A stretch of DNA of 64,000 nucleotides from positions 26,125-90,124 of the forward strand of contig WNNJ02002346.1 of the NCBI GenBank assembly GCA_012934845.2. The letters are read 5' to 3'. The notes beneath the pieces are model-generated. The model did not search any database. It was not told the DNA's origin and worked only from the letters and a program-made list of their open reading frames with translations. Positions 1 to 12,265 of the stretch are shown here, piece by piece (the first letter of the stretch is position 1; every line of letters begins with the position of its first letter). A program made the translations under genes and the position numbers. Source of the DNA: Pomphorhynchus laevis. Its lineage: Eukaryota; Acanthocephala; Palaeacanthocephala; Echinorhynchida; Pomphorhynchidae.

Positions 1-440
1 TATTTTTGCATGAGCATTCATGCATACTATATAATATAAAATAAAATACATTATATAATGAAATTTTAAGAATTGCAACAATTTTTAACGATATTGGTTT
101 TCTTCAAAATCATTTAAATAATTTAATAAATGCACATTTTAAACTAGGTTACCATAAAAATAAGATCAAACAAAAATAGTAAAATATATAAATCAACACA
201 ATAATAATAAAAATAAATTTAAGCTCTTAAGCGGAAAATTTATATGGATGGATGGATAATAAACAATATACTTTGTATTAGAATAAGATACTATATAATC
301 AAATTTAATCACAGGAAATACGTTCTTAACACGTATTTGGCCCCGCTGCCATGTAGGGTAGAAAAGTTAGGTGCCGAAACCCGATAGCGTAGCAGTTCCT
401 CTTGATGACCTCTAATCCTTATTCTGATACGACGTCTGCT
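1..440 (+). mobile_element. Penelope-like element tail, truncated by window edge
   Basis: Decayed copy of the PLE sequence seen better at 14.0-14.9 kb on the other strand. Positions 1-240 correspond to the RT thumb (HEHSCIPYNIKYN, then a GYxKNKIKQK-like stretch) with frame breaks. Positions 320-440 carry the shared terminal motif, containing GGCCCCGCTGCCATG, CCGAAACC and a CTTGATGA box. The same order (thumb, about 100 bp, terminal motif) recurs at 43.7 kb, so this is a genuine repeat family. The PLE assignment rests on the RT fragment at 14.6 kb. Confidence 0.6.
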
Positions 441-1240
441 ATTTATTAGTCAATTCAAAAAATGACTTTTATTTTAAATTTCAATTTTTTTAACTTGATA
501 TAAATTATAAAAAATCTAAAAACAATTATTAATTTTATTATTTAATTATTTAATTTTAATTTAGCATTATTATGTTTTGTTTATTTCATAATTATATTAA
601 ATACGTAGACTCAGTTAGCTAATTTGATTTATTTAAAATTTCAATTTTAACTTTATATAAATATAAATTGTATAAAATCGTATTTTATTATTTATTATTT
701 ATCTTTATTTTTAATTATCGTATAAATACGTAGATTCAGTTATCTGATCGGATCCAAAAGCGGATTTTGCCCCATTCGAGTTCAATCAGTGTGTGAAAAT
801 CACATGATGGTCATTTTTTCTATTTCAGTAATAATATTTCATGATGATATAAACCAGCATCCATCCAAATGTAATTTCACGATAACTCTGCCGTTTATAG
901 CTGCTTATTCTGTAATTTTGAATATTTTCTGTAATATTTTCTGTACTCTCTTGCTACAGTCTCTTTTACATATTTACGGGAGATGTAGAGGAATATTTAC
1001 TCGGGAATATTACTTGTGCCATAATAATTATGTGTATTACGCTAACTTCAAGCAGTATAGTCATTATAGATCTAATTCGTAGTATCTCTACTAATTTAAT
1101 AATTTGAAAATTAAAAATTTTGAAGAAATTTTAAAACGTCTTCAAAATTTTGAAGTTTTTCCTTTAGACAAATGGACGTTATAATGCAGCATCAGATTTT
1201 GTTTTATAAGCTATAAAACAAAAATAACGTTATATCCACA
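441..1240. other. AT-rich stretch with dispersed ACGTAGACTCAGTTA motif
   Basis: No gene seen. A short motif, ACGTAGACTCAGTTA followed by a CTGAT-like end, occurs near 605 and 730. It recurs near 11650 (inverted), 12020, 12590, 13505 and 44740, always close to PLE tails, so it probably belongs to the PLE flank or non-coding region. The 97-codon frame at 789-1082 has low-complexity composition and no recognisable domain. Confidence 0.4.
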
Positions 1241-1254
1241 AGGTTGGCTGATCT

Positions 1255-1617
1255 AGTGATGTAGATATACATTTCTGTATATTACTTTCGGTAGGGGATG
1301 GTATTCTAACGATCTATTAGAAACCTACCCGATGTGTGTGATCCGCTAGCCGGATCACACGTTTTTCATGCTGCCACTTGCAATGAATGTTTTTAATTGT
1401 ACTTGATTACATCTGTGAGCTGAAATTTTTCTGATTTTTTTAAATATTTCAGCTCACAGATGTAATCAAGTTAAATTAAAAACATTCATTGCAAGTGGCA
1501 GCATGAAAAACGTGTGATCCGGCTAGCGGATCACACACATCGGGTAGGTTTCTAATAGATCGTTAGAATACGATCCCCTACCGAAAGTAATATACAGAAA
1601 TGTATATCTACACCACT
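1255..1617. repeat. Long hairpin, about 170-bp arms
   Basis: Two arms of about 170 bp (roughly 1255-1428 and 1444-1617) are near-perfect reverse complements around a T/A-rich loop centred near 1436. One mismatch is visible near the outer end. The arms contain GTGTGATCCGGCTAGCGGAT-type sequence that is not AT-rich, so this is not chance folding of AT sequence. A tRNA-like SINE abuts the right arm. It could be a foldback element, an inverted duplication or an amplification chimera. Confidence 0.85.
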
Positions 1618-1850
1618 GGAGCAGCCTAGTGGATGTTGCGTTGAATCACGATACAGACGTCCTGAGTTCAAATCCGATCAGCATCAGTCTACGGAGAAAG
1701 CAGATAATAAGGGTCGAAACGTGAAATGTAGGTCTGGGTCAGCAGCTGATGAGACCCACCCAGACTGATTAGTAGCGTCCTGCTGTATCAAAAATAAGCT
1801 CAATACCTGTGAGGATAACATCGTGCCACAATCGGAAAAATATTTATATG
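1618..1850 (+). mobile_element. tRNA-derived SINE with hammerhead-type core
   Basis: The 5' part looks like an internal RNA polymerase III promoter: an A-box-like GCAGCCTAGTGGATG at about 1621-1635 and a B-box-like GAGTTCAAATCC at 1664-1675, with spacing normal for a tRNA. The non-tRNA body follows. Within it, GGGTC (1711-1715) precedes GAAAC (1716-1720), and an exact CTGATGA (1746-1752) is followed by GACCC (1753-1757). GACCC and GGGTC are perfectly complementary, as expected for hammerhead stem II in permuted order. Schistosome Sm-alpha SINE-like repeats are a known case of a pol III repeat carrying a hammerhead. The 3' end is not certain. Confidence 0.5.
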
Positions 1851-2805
1851 TAATACTTCGGGAAATTAAACAAGTTTTTTAAACATAATAGCCGCAAGTT
1901 TTGCACTTATACACAGAATACTAAATACTCACAAAATTTGAAACAGGAAAAGATCAAAGAAAACAAAAATTTAATCAAAAGGAAATCAAAATATAATTTC
2001 AAAAGAACTAGTGGATTGATCTTATCAATCCAACGGAGCATCAGAGAAATTAAACCAAATAGCGAGAAAGTAAATTATCAGACTATTCAGACAGTTGATC
2101 TTAAGTAACATTAAGTTACATAAATCTGAAATAGCATTTTTCCTGTTCATGTGCTTAAAAATAATATTCTGTTAAGAGATTTATAAGGTAACTGATAACG
2201 ACTTCTCATTATAAAAATTTACTTTGTAAAATCTAACTCTTTGCATAAGCGAAGAAATACACAACAACGCGTTGTCAAAACATCACGAGTACTTCAAATT
2301 AATTATAAATTAATTATAAATATTGTAGACTTGAATTCATGTCTTTCTTCATATAAGGTTCAATGACAGTGGCCCTATAGCAAGGATAAATCCCTAAAAT
2401 AAAGTAATTTGATACATTAGAAATTTTTTTAAGTGCAATGGCTAATGCGAACGATTCAAAAGCAAATCAGATCACTTGAGTAAAGCTACATATTTTGTGA
2501 TGTACAAATTTAAAACGGAAATATCTTAATATTAAAAAGAAATTTTATAGCCTAGTCATTATTGAACCTATTAAAAGATAATATACAAGGTTTTAAACTA
2601 AAGATTTAAGGTCATCAAGAAAATAAGGAACTTAAATTTGAAAAAGAATAATGACTTAAGTCAATATTATACAAAAAAATAAAGTCAAATGAAAATCTTA
2701 ATCCTAAAAATAATATTTATCACCCCGTAATTTAATTAACTAATTTATAGATAATATATCATGTTTTAGAAAAAGCTTATAGATCATCAAGAAAGACCGC
2801 TGGGT
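1851..2805. other. AT-rich stretch, nothing recognised
   Basis: No sustained reading frame, RNA gene or known repeat was recognised. A segment near 2605-2650 (GGTCATCAAGAAAATAAGG) recurs at 3076-3120, so part of this stretch belongs to the duplicated unit that follows. Confidence 0.4.
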
Positions 2806-3352
2806 TACTAGGTTTGGGCCCAAATTTCTCAACCCAACATAGCAGCGGGACCAAATGCATGTTAATTAAAAATTGCCAACTTAAGAGTTTAAATTTATTT
2901 TTAATTTGATGATTTGTATATATTAAATATATAATATGAGTCATTTATCGACTACAGTGCAGTCAATACAATGCAATGTGAATCCAATATAATTATCAAA
3001 ATGATAAACAACCAATGCAGGCCAAAACTGAAAGGTCTGGACTCCATATACATTTAAATACCAGCAGAATAACAAGGTCATCAAGAAAATAAGGAACTTA
3101 AATTTGAAAAAGAAAGACCCAACATAGCAGCGGGACCAAATGCATGTCAATTAAAAATTGCCAACTTAAGAGTTTAAATTTATTTTTAATTTGATGATTT
3201 GTATATATTAAATATATAATATGAGTCATTTATCGACTACAGTGCAGTCGTAGTGTATATTCAATATAATATCAAAACGATAAGCAACCAATGCAGGCCA
3301 AAATAAAAGGTTTGGACTCCATATACATTTAAATACAAGCAGCATAACAATA
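2806..3352. repeat. Imperfect tandem duplication, unit about 280 bp
   Basis: 2806-3077 and about 3085-3352 are diverged direct copies. Both contain CAACATAGCAGCGGGACC (near 2840 and 3118), the inverted form of the PLE terminal motif, followed by shared sequence through CATTTATCGACTACAGTGC and CAACCAATGCAGGCC. The small frame at 2941-3150 lies across the duplication and is not a gene. Confidence 0.75.
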
Positions 3353-3865
3353 ATTAGCAGTAAGTCATCTTAAAATTTCATTGTCTGTTAATTGTCATAT
3401 AAGGAAATATAATTCGCATATCATTAACTACTGAATATTAAAGGTTATTATGTTTAAGAAATCAATATCTTTGATTGATTTAGTTACTATTTTTGGAATA
3501 GTTCAATAATACATTAGTTTTCCCTGCTGCCATTTTCGGTTTCTTTAAACGAAAACCAAGAAGGAATGATGTCGGTTACGTATATTCTATCCATGCAGCG
3601 AGTGTCACAATAAATATATAGGTTAAACCAGTGATCATCTTAATACACGTGTTGGACAGCACAGTCGTTATATAAAAACGGGTAACACCGATGTATTGTG
3701 TCGGGAGGACAACAAGATATCTCGTATTATAAAGGATGCATTTTTATTGTGGATTTGGAGCAACAATGTCTTCGAAGGGAATAAAGCGGACACGCACCTG
3801 AAGTTACAGCAGTATGATTTGCTATTGTTCTGATTTTAATTTTAATCTTTTTACTTTTATTTTAC
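3353..3865. other. Unassigned stretch with a TATA-like site
   Basis: More mixed base composition than its surroundings. A TATATAAAAACGGG string lies near 3672-3685. About 80 bp downstream a short frame starts ATGTCTTCGAAGGGA (near 3765) but closes after 11 codons. Nothing here is identified as a gene. It may be a leftover promoter or repeat fragment. Confidence 0.25.
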
Positions 3866-3869
3866 GTGA

Positions 3870-6310
3870 TGTAATAATGAGATTTTCTTAAATACAAAAA
3901 AGAATCAATGAGAAACATGCAAAACAGAAAAACAGTCACCAAAAACATAGTTAGTTAATTCTATCCGTCATTTGCCTCCGTCTTCAACTTCCAAACTACG
4001 GCCACAGATCCAAAGGGATCTCAGATCCCCAACCGATCCAACACGCCGCCTTCCGACTGAACCACCCTAGGTCTCTCATTCCCCGAAGAATCCAATCGGC
4101 GAGGACTATGCTGGGTAAACGAGAGACGAGGAGCTTAAGAAACCTTAGCCTTTGCTCTGGGGGACGTCCACTCGAGAAGAAGACTAATCCCGAGATAGCC
4201 CAAATACCCAAGAGGCGCACCTGGGTTTTCCCATTCAATGGCAGATGCTGGGCCCGTTTCAGAGCCCACCTAGCTTTCTTCAGGATACGTTTAAGTCTAT
4301 CCATGTCAGCTTTCGCCGACCAATTCACCGTAACGATGAACCCCAGGTATTTTACTCGACTTGTGAAGGTGGGAAATGGTTCAGAGGCAAATATAGAGGA
4401 GAGCGCAGAGAGTGCTAATCTCTTAAGTTTCTGCTTTGTTGCGGGGGTGTTATGGAAGACAACCGCCTGCGATTTGGCGGAGTTCAAAATAAGTTGGATA
4501 TGGGTAACTGATCTTTTAATCTTAAAGAGAAACGGCAGATGTCATAGACTACTTTACAACTGTGTTCACTGAACAGGGCTGTGGTGTCACCAGCGTACAC
4601 CACAAGACGTTGTCCGCGTTTAAATATTTTGAATAGATTAGTGGAGGCAGCAAGATATAAGATAGGAGAAAGTGGGGATCCTTGAGGTATACTTGTAATA
4701 GGTTAGAACTGACGCGCATCAGAGTCGTCTTCATAGTAAAATCGCTTGGTATACAGCAGGATCTCCACTCTATTCACAATTATCGCAAGCAACCCGAGAA
4801 ACTTAAGAGAAGAGATCACAAAAGGAATGGAGATGCGGTCAAATGCAGCAGAAAAGTCAAGGAAAACAGACACAAATAGACGATGGCTATTATCTTGACA
4901 AAACTGATCCACCTCACCAATAAATGGACCGAGCGACCTTGAACGAACCCATGGAAACCTGGAGGGATCAAATTACGCCTACTTAGGGCATGAGCAGAAT
5001 TTTTTCCTAGGAAAAAAAACACGTTTAGTAATATTGATGCCTACTACATCGCATGGGGAGACTAAAAGCATTGTGACGGCCACCTCTCTTCTCTGATCAG
5101 TTGTCAAAAGGTGGAAGACCAGAGAAGAAAGTGGAGCGACGGATTTGGAGGTGCCCGGGAGTGGACCCCAGGAGTTAAGGATATCCGTAACAGATAAATC
5201 CCTACTCCTGAAGTTACACCAAGGCGGGAATGGTTGAGGTGATTGAGTGGCTCCATAGTTGTGTAGGGCTAGTGACTCCTCCAAAACTTTATCAAGGTCT
5301 ATATTCCCTATCCAACTCAATGCTCTATCCTTCCAGCAAACAAACTTCTCATGGAAGATCTTCCAAAAGGAAGACTGAGAAGGATTAAGGCGAGCAATAC
5401 TCGTCCTATCCCTACTCAGCTGGAGCCTATATCTAATGCTCCAGTATTCGTTCGAGAGAGCTTGTATGGCGGAAACAGAGAGATTAGGGAGGTTAAGCAG
5501 TTTCGCTAGGACCTTGAGTTTCGTCGGAGTGGGATTGTATATACGACCTTAATAGGTAGTCGATAGAATCGCGGTAGCTTGCGAAGAGGTAGGTATTAAA
5601 TTCGGTCAGACTCTCATTTCCTATTCTAAGAAAGAGTTGGATAGCCGCTTGAAAGAAGGGCACTCTGATCGGATCAAAGTGAAACCTCATTCGAAGCAAC
5701 ATATCTTCCTCAATTCTCCAACGAATGAGGTCATGAGAGGTGGGCAATTGCTGGCGCGACTGCTCTGTGCAGAGGGGTTTTAACAACCACCTCGAGTGAA
5801 GCAGTAAAATGTCGAGGATAGAATTTGTTGGTGTGCAATGAAAGGTAGGGGATGGGAGTTTGTGAATAAGATAACCGTTCTTAGCCCTGCGAAGTGCTGC
5901 ATTGATCCAACGACCAGTTCTGTCGTTGAAATCCCCAAGTATCATGTCATAACCGCTGTCAATAATACTATCCAGGAGGTCACGGTTTTTGTGAATCTCC
6001 CCTGGACGGATGTTGATATTGGCTAGACTGAGGCGTTTACCGTTCTTACTGAGTGAAACTACTAAACAAGACATGGCTGGACATGAATAGTTTAAAAGGA
6101 GGGAGGATCTTATTGAGCACTTAACTAAAGTCAAGAGTCTTTGAGAAGAAGAGGAGTGAGGTGGGGTTATGTACGGAGTATAGTGGGAACAGATATGTTT
6201 TGGGATAAATCGAGTAATGTCCTGGTGGTGACGGATAGACCGCGTCTACTGAAGAACTATAACATCTGCATCTCTACCAGATAGAAGTCTAAGGTCAGAA
6301 GCACCTCCAG
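3870..6310 (-). mobile_element. Jockey-type LINE copy A, 5' truncated, decayed
   Basis: Minus-strand copy of the family represented by copy C (23.7-27.6 kb). It keeps the ORF2 end (stop at 3996; ends IPLDLWP), the RT region and the endonuclease region (5493-6134, with ILGDFNDRTGRW). The 3' end reaches about 3870, where the family's TTTAAGAAAATC-type 3' sequence is visible. ORF2 is broken into at least five frames between 3996 and 6134, so it is a dead copy. Homology to copy C stops near 6306. Directly beyond lies copy B in the opposite orientation. Confidence 0.85.
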
Positions 6311-6414
6311 CTCCGTTTAGGGAAGGTACTTGCAGCTGGGCAGCGTTTTTATTTCTCCGTTAATCCTTCAGCAACTTTCCTATCTTTAAAGGGGGCACGG
6401 GGTCGGCCGAGAAT

Positions 6415-7290
6415 CCCTGATGCGCGTCAGTTCTAACCTATTACGGGTGTACCTCAAGGATCTCCACTTTCTCCTATCTTATATCTTGCTGCCTTTATTA
6501 ATCTATTCAAAATATTTAAACGCGAACAACGTTTTGTGGTGTACGCTGATGACACCACAGCCCTGTTCACTGAACACAGGTGTAAAGACGTAGTCTATGA
6601 CATTAGCCGCTTCTCTTTGAGATTAAAAGATTAGTTACCCATATCCAACTTATTTTAAACTCTGTCAAATCGCAGAAGGTTGTCTTCCATGACACCCCCG
6701 CAACAAATCAGAAACTTACGAGATTAGCACTCTCTGCGCTCTCCTCTATATTTGCCTCTGAACCATTTCCCACCTTCACAAGTCGAGTAAAATACCTGGG
6801 GTTCATCGTTACGGTGAACTGGTCGGCGAAAGCCGACCTGGATTGACTTAAACGTATCCTGAAGAGAGCTAGGTGGGGTCTGAAACGAGCCCAGCATTTG
6901 TCATTAAGAGGGAAAATCCAAGTTCGCCTCTGGGGCACTTGGTCTATCTCGGGACTAGTCTTCTTTTCTAAAGGACTCCCCCAGAGCAAAGGCTGAGGTT
7001 TCTTAAGCTCTTCGTATCTCGTCTACCCAGCATAGACTGCCTCGAGTGGACTCTTCTGGGGATGAAAGACCCCGGGTTGTTCAGTCGAAGAGCGACGTGT
7101 TGAATTGGCTGGAGGGCTCAGATTCCACTGCATCTAAGGCCGTAACTTTAATAAAGGCTACATTGGAAGATACGTCGTAATTGTCTTTGACTTGTTACTT
7201 ACTGGTTGACTGTTCTTTTTCATTTTTCCGTTATTTATCCTGTCGTTTAATTTTATTTAAGAAAATCGTTGTTGTTGTGCTTGATTAAAT
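6415..7290 (+). mobile_element. Jockey-type LINE copy B, 3' portion only
   Basis: Starts inside the RT at the DARQFYPITGVPQGSP region and runs through VYADDT (near 6540) and the C-terminal RT to the family's 3' end (TTTAAGAAAATCGTTG near 7260). It is opposite in orientation to copy A, and the two meet within about 110 bp. Both include the same RT C-terminal region, so they are two insertions and not one inverted insertion. Frames are broken. Confidence 0.8.
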
Positions 7291-8340
7291 AAATGCTCTA
7301 AACCTTACTATCTTCAACAATTTAAAAATAAAAATAAAGATAAAGCAATGTGCCTTACATTCTGAAATATAAACGTCGTTGATGTTAAATTTATACTATT
7401 TTATTAAAATATAAACTGCAACTACATTTATTCTTTAGCAATTATTAATAGTCACTGAACGTATATATTTCCAATCGAAAATAATAGTTCAATCAAAAAC
7501 AGTAATAGTAATCATTCTTGATCTCACATGCTGAAATAATTGGCAACTGTAGTTCTTTCGGAACTACTACTGCCACAAGTTTAAAGAAGCTTGATTTTCG
7601 CTTGCTATAATCATAATCTATGCATCTCGCAGAATTACTCATAATAGTGCATTCGGTTTTCGTTCCTTAATTTTTAATTGTTTTCAGATTAGGCAATACA
7701 ATTTGTGCTATATCTACCATAATCGCAGCAGTAAACGGGAACAACCACATTTTGGCTTCAAAGAACAGTGAACTTGATATAAATCATCAAAACAACATCG
7801 ACTTCAGTCGTACCACTAGCATTATATCAACATTGCATGGTTAAAACCCTTTCATGTTGAGCAACTTCGGTAATGATGATGCACTTGATTGTTTGATGAT
7901 ATTAACATTGATGATATATCGGCAATCCGAGGTCGTCGTATTCTCAAACGTTCAACATTTACCATGAAAAGCTAAATAGGATTGAAATATATTCTAATGT
8001 TTGGCTTGATTCCAAGGGGAAACGGTATACCAAGCCGTGATTGTCGTCGTTACTGTCTGACAAAGCCGAGATGACAACTTTGTTGACAACAACTAAAGTT
8101 TCCAAAGCACATCTAATTGATACTATAGGACGTAGTAGAGTTGCATGTCTAAGCACATTTCACTGATACTATTGAACGTAAAGGACATTTCAGCCAATTA
8201 CTTTTGGGTAGTCATAAATGGCTGCTTCAATTCCTCCAAAAATACTAAACTCGATGAAGAAGCTATGCCTTTGTAATGTTCATCCGATTGTTTCCGATTC
8301 TTCTTGATAATGTTCTCTGTCAGAGATCGAAATATTGAAG
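7291..8340. other. AT-rich stretch, nothing recognised
   Basis: No domain, RNA gene or repeat family recognised. The 65-codon frame on the minus strand at 7959-8156 has no recognisable similarity. Confidence 0.35.
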
Positions 8341-8441
<101 letters not shown>

Positions 8442-8499
8442 GTGTTGATTTTCTAGCTGCGGGTTGGGATCCATCATGGATACTTTCGTATGTATTTGT

Positions 8500-8605
8500 A
8501 AAATGTTTAATTAAAACCAACCAGAAGACCAAATGTGCTTTATTTTATTACAACGTTTCGATCCTGAGTAGGATCTTCTTCAAAAATTTTGGTTTCTAAT
8601 AAACA
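8500..8605 (-). mobile_element. Penelope-like 3' end with degenerate hammerhead
   Basis: On the minus strand the order is GAAGAAGATCC, a short loop, GGATC, GAAACGTTG, then AATAAAATAAAGC. GATCC and GGATC form a 5-bp stem directly before GAAAC, as in hammerhead stem II. The first box reads TTGAAGA in place of CTGATGA. This arrangement is typical of PLE 3' ends in many animals, where minimal hammerhead ribozymes are established. It is more decayed than the 20.7-kb copy. Confidence 0.45.
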
Positions 8606-8863
8606 TACAATTATATATATGAGGAATTGCTGGTGTCTTTACAGTTATCACAAAAGCAGTCAAAACTCACCCTAACCACTTCATCCGACTGACGATGACT
8701 GCTGGGCGATTAGGAGCGTCTCGGAGTGATACATTAGACCGATGGAGCTGATGATCGAAGTTCAGTTATTTAGCAGCACATATGGATTTAAAATCAATCG
8801 TAGCCAGTTTTGGCTCAACCACAGTTTCAATCGATTATTCGCACTTCCAATTTATATATATAT
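8606..8863. other. Unassigned, less AT-rich stretch
   Basis: Contains mixed-composition sequence (for example GCTGGGCGATTAGGAGCGTC near 8700) but no sustained frame or recognised element. Confidence 0.25.
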
Positions 8864-9868
8864 AATTCGACCAGGAGAAATTCACAAGAACTGTGACTCC
8901 TAATGACTTTAACGATATAACTGGTCGTTAGATTAAAGCAGAACGTCTTGTAGCCACTAACCACAATCCTTTATCTTCATTGCACAACAACTAATTCTCT
9001 CTTTAAAGAAAAGAAAGAAATTCAGTCATTCAAGAAATGGCTGCTTAAGGCCTTGTATTTAACAGTAGCGCTAACAAGCGACCACCTCGCTGGCGGTTGG
9101 CACGACCTACTGTGTTGACAGTTGGAAGAATATGCCCTTCTGAAAAAGTGCTTCCACTTTGATCCAATCAGTATAGCTCTTTTTCAGGCGACTATTGAAT
9201 TCCCGTGTTGTAGGAAATGCGAGTTTTACCAGGATTTAATTCCTACCTATCTTCGCAAGCTACAGGGATACTTTTGACTACATATATAGGTCGTATTTTC
9301 AATTCGACTTCGATAAAACTCAAGGTCCAATTAAAACTGTTCACCTCCCCAATATCTCTGTTTCCTTCCGACAAGCTCTCTAGGAAGAATATTTGAGTTC
9401 TATGTATAGACTCCAACTGAGCAGAGATAAGGCTAACATTGCTCGCTTTAATCCATCTCAGTCTTCTATTTGAAAGGTTTTCAAAAAGGTTTGTCATCTG
9501 GAAAGAGTGAGAATCGGGCTGGATTAGTAACATAGGTCTTAGTAAAGTTTTGGAAAAGTTACTATTTCATCATAATTATGGAACCACTCTTTATCATCAG
9601 CCAATTCCTACCTAGGGCAGTTTCAGGAGTAAGAATCTTTCGATTACGGATATCCTCAATTCTCGGGTTCCGCTTCCGGGAACCTCCAAAACCCAATCGC
9701 ACACTCGCGTCTGTCAGATTTTGACGGATTGCCAGAGAAACGAAATCTCCATCACTATAATTTTACCTTCACCATCTGATATTGATACCATTAACATTAG
9801 CCGTCGACTATTTTTCCAAAGAAAAAACGGATTGCATGTCCTAAAAATCTCCGGTCCATTTCGATTGT
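8864..9868 (+). mobile_element. Jockey-type LINE copy D, internal ORF2 fragment
   Basis: Matches copy C from the endonuclease end (IRPGEIHKN, then DFNDITGR near 8905) through the linker to the start of the RT (KNLRSISI near 9845). It lacks both the 5' part and the rest of the RT. Frequent stops and shifts mark it as one of the oldest copies here. Confidence 0.7.
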
Positions 9869-10845
9869 AAGAACTGCTTTATTTTATTAGGTGCATGTTT
9901 ATTAGTTATTGATAAAATCTTTTATTATTTAACGCCAGTCTGTCCCACATGCATTGATCCACTTTGAACGTATTTACATACGTAAACCAAACCTTTAATT
10001 GTTATCACATATGATGTTATTGCCCATATCAGCATATTAGTTCTTAACATTGAAATGCTGCATTTGCATCTTTTATCTCATCAAGGTTTGACTGACCCTA
10101 AATGATATTTTAAATGATATTTTAAATTGTATTACCATTCTTGTGTCGAACAAACACGATTAATTGTCAAACGTCTAATTAATTACAAAACAGCTTAGAT
10201 ACTTATTAATATTATAGACCATCCACTTTCGAATACAATGTATTATCGTATTATTGTTAGGACTTAACTTTGTTCCAACACCTGTTGAATTTAATTGGAT
10301 AAAATTTCAACAGCTTCAGATTCGTGTCGAGAAATTTTTCTTAAATATATTGGTCGAGGAAAATTCTGTACAGAAATTATGTTTGAAGTAAAGTATCTTC
10401 ATCTAGCTACCACGAAAATCATTCGATATTGTCATCTGTTGTTTCGACTGTTCAATATATAAGGATTAAAACAATTACTTCTAATGAATCAGTAAGACGT
10501 CGGTGACTGAATTAGTTGATGTGAAATAAAGGAAAAAATTGACTTATATTTAAGCACACGACTCTGGCAGCAATTGACATCAATCGACAAAACATCAACA
10601 AACTACGATTGACAACGATCGACAAACATCAGCGATACAAGATTAAATATATACATTGATCTTAAAAATGTTTTGATTATATTTCTATGCTGTAGTGTTG
10701 CTCTGAACGCAATTGCTCGATGTCCATTTATATACAAGTAGTTCTTATCCTTATTTGGTTTATATTACAATAATATAATTATTAATGACTTATCATTAGT
10801 AATCCATAGTAAGCATAAGAAGAGTATTCCATCATTCAATGACGA
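9869..10845. other. AT-rich stretch, nothing recognised
   Basis: No sustained frame, known repeat or RNA gene seen. Confidence 0.35.
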
Positions 10846-11280
10846 CGATGCGGTACCTAGTATATCTAGGTGCCGCATCACCGGGGTTTCGGCAACCAGT
10901 GTATCTTATTATAATACGGAATATATTATTTATTATTCGTCAATAAAAATTTTCCGCTAATGATTTTAAATTTATTTTTAATATTATTGTGTTGATATAT
11001 AAATTATACTATGTTCTGTTTGATGATATTTTTATAGTAGCCTAGTTTAAAATATGTATCTATTAAATTTTATAAATGATTTTGAAGTCAACATCATTTT
11101 ATATTATGGCAATTCTTAAGATTTTATTATTAAATGTATTATATTTTATATTATATGGTATGTCGGAATGCTCATGTAAAAATATGTTTTCTTAAATTTT
11201 AATATATCATCGTCACGAAATAAATTTTATAATAGTTTTAATTGATGTTAATTTTATGTTAATATATAGTCTTAATCATC
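10846..11280 (-). mobile_element. Penelope-like element tail (RT thumb plus end motif)
   Basis: Minus-strand copy of the RT thumb segment seen intact at 14146-14478, with several frame breaks. An end segment at 10850-10930 contains GGTTTCGGC and the AATACGGAATATATTATT sequence shared with 13.9 kb. Confidence 0.55.
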
Positions 11281-12265
11281 AATATTAGTATATATCATCA
11301 ATATTGCAGTTCAGAGCAGGCAATATGCCAGCCGCTAGTTGTAAGTAATATGACACTAGCAATAGGTCGTGACTTAGCATACCGTGATGATTGGACACTT
11401 GCGAACGTTCCTCATTTGTCGCAAATTACAATTAAAAATGTTTCTTTTTGCTGTTTTTGAGTGAATCGAAATATATTAGAAGTATATAATTGAAATATAT
11501 TATAATCGAAATATATATATTTATAATATATTTTATTATAAATATATCAGAAATATATTAGAAGTCATCGGGATGAACTGTTAGGTTATCGGGTTTCAGC
11601 TTCTATAACCATTTTCATAAATATATTTAATTAAATCAGGATATGCTAACTGAGTCTACGTATTTTATACTATATATAACAATTAAATAAATTGATAAAT
11701 AATAAATAAATGCATTTATTTATTATAAGTGATAAATAAATTTTTAAATATAAATAAATTAAAAATAAAGGCAATAATTATAAATAATAAATAATTATAT
11801 AAGATTATTTATAGATATTTATATAAATTTAAAATATAAAATTAAAATTTAAAACAAAAATTAGTTTTGATTAAAATCATTTTTAATCAATTTCAATCAT
11901 AAAAATTTATTTTAAACTTCAATTATAAATTCTATTTCTGTTTAAATATAATTTGTATAAAATTTTATATAATTATTGATTATTTATAAGTGTTTATATT
12001 TATTTTTAATTTATATATAAAACGTAGACTCTGTTATCTGATCTGATTTGTTTAACTAATAAGTTATCATTAACCCGTGCACTTTGTTTTCCTGTAAATA
12101 TAATCTCTGCCAGAAATACTGAAACTATGCATTATTGATACGACATTATTATTTTCTGCCAATTTTCAAACAAGTTTGATTAATTTTTTCTTCTATTTTG
12201 TACAATACAACAGTAAAAATCACCAAATATTACAAAAATAATTTTAACTATTAAGTGAAAAAACT
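11281..12265. other. AT-rich flank with an inverted PLE terminal motif
   Basis: Holds an inverted terminal motif at about 11555-11610 (its reverse strand has GCTGAAACCCGATAACC, GTTCATCCCGATGA), and the CTCAGTTA motif near 11650 (inverted) and 12020. Otherwise low-complexity AT sequence with no gene. Confidence 0.4.

Noticed and set aside
300-440. Functional hammerhead in the PLE end motif
   Set aside because: CCGAAAC and CTGATGA are conserved, but the sequence next to them does not form stem II, and only a few nucleotides are left for stem I. Kept only as a conserved motif.
4108-4572. 154-codon plus-strand frame, and similar ones at 23905-24306 and 26892-27134
   Set aside because: Antisense shadows of the minus-strand LINE ORFs.
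3870-7290. A single LINE insertion with 5' inversion (twin priming)
   Set aside because: The RT C-terminus and 3' end are present in both halves, so at least two insertions are needed.
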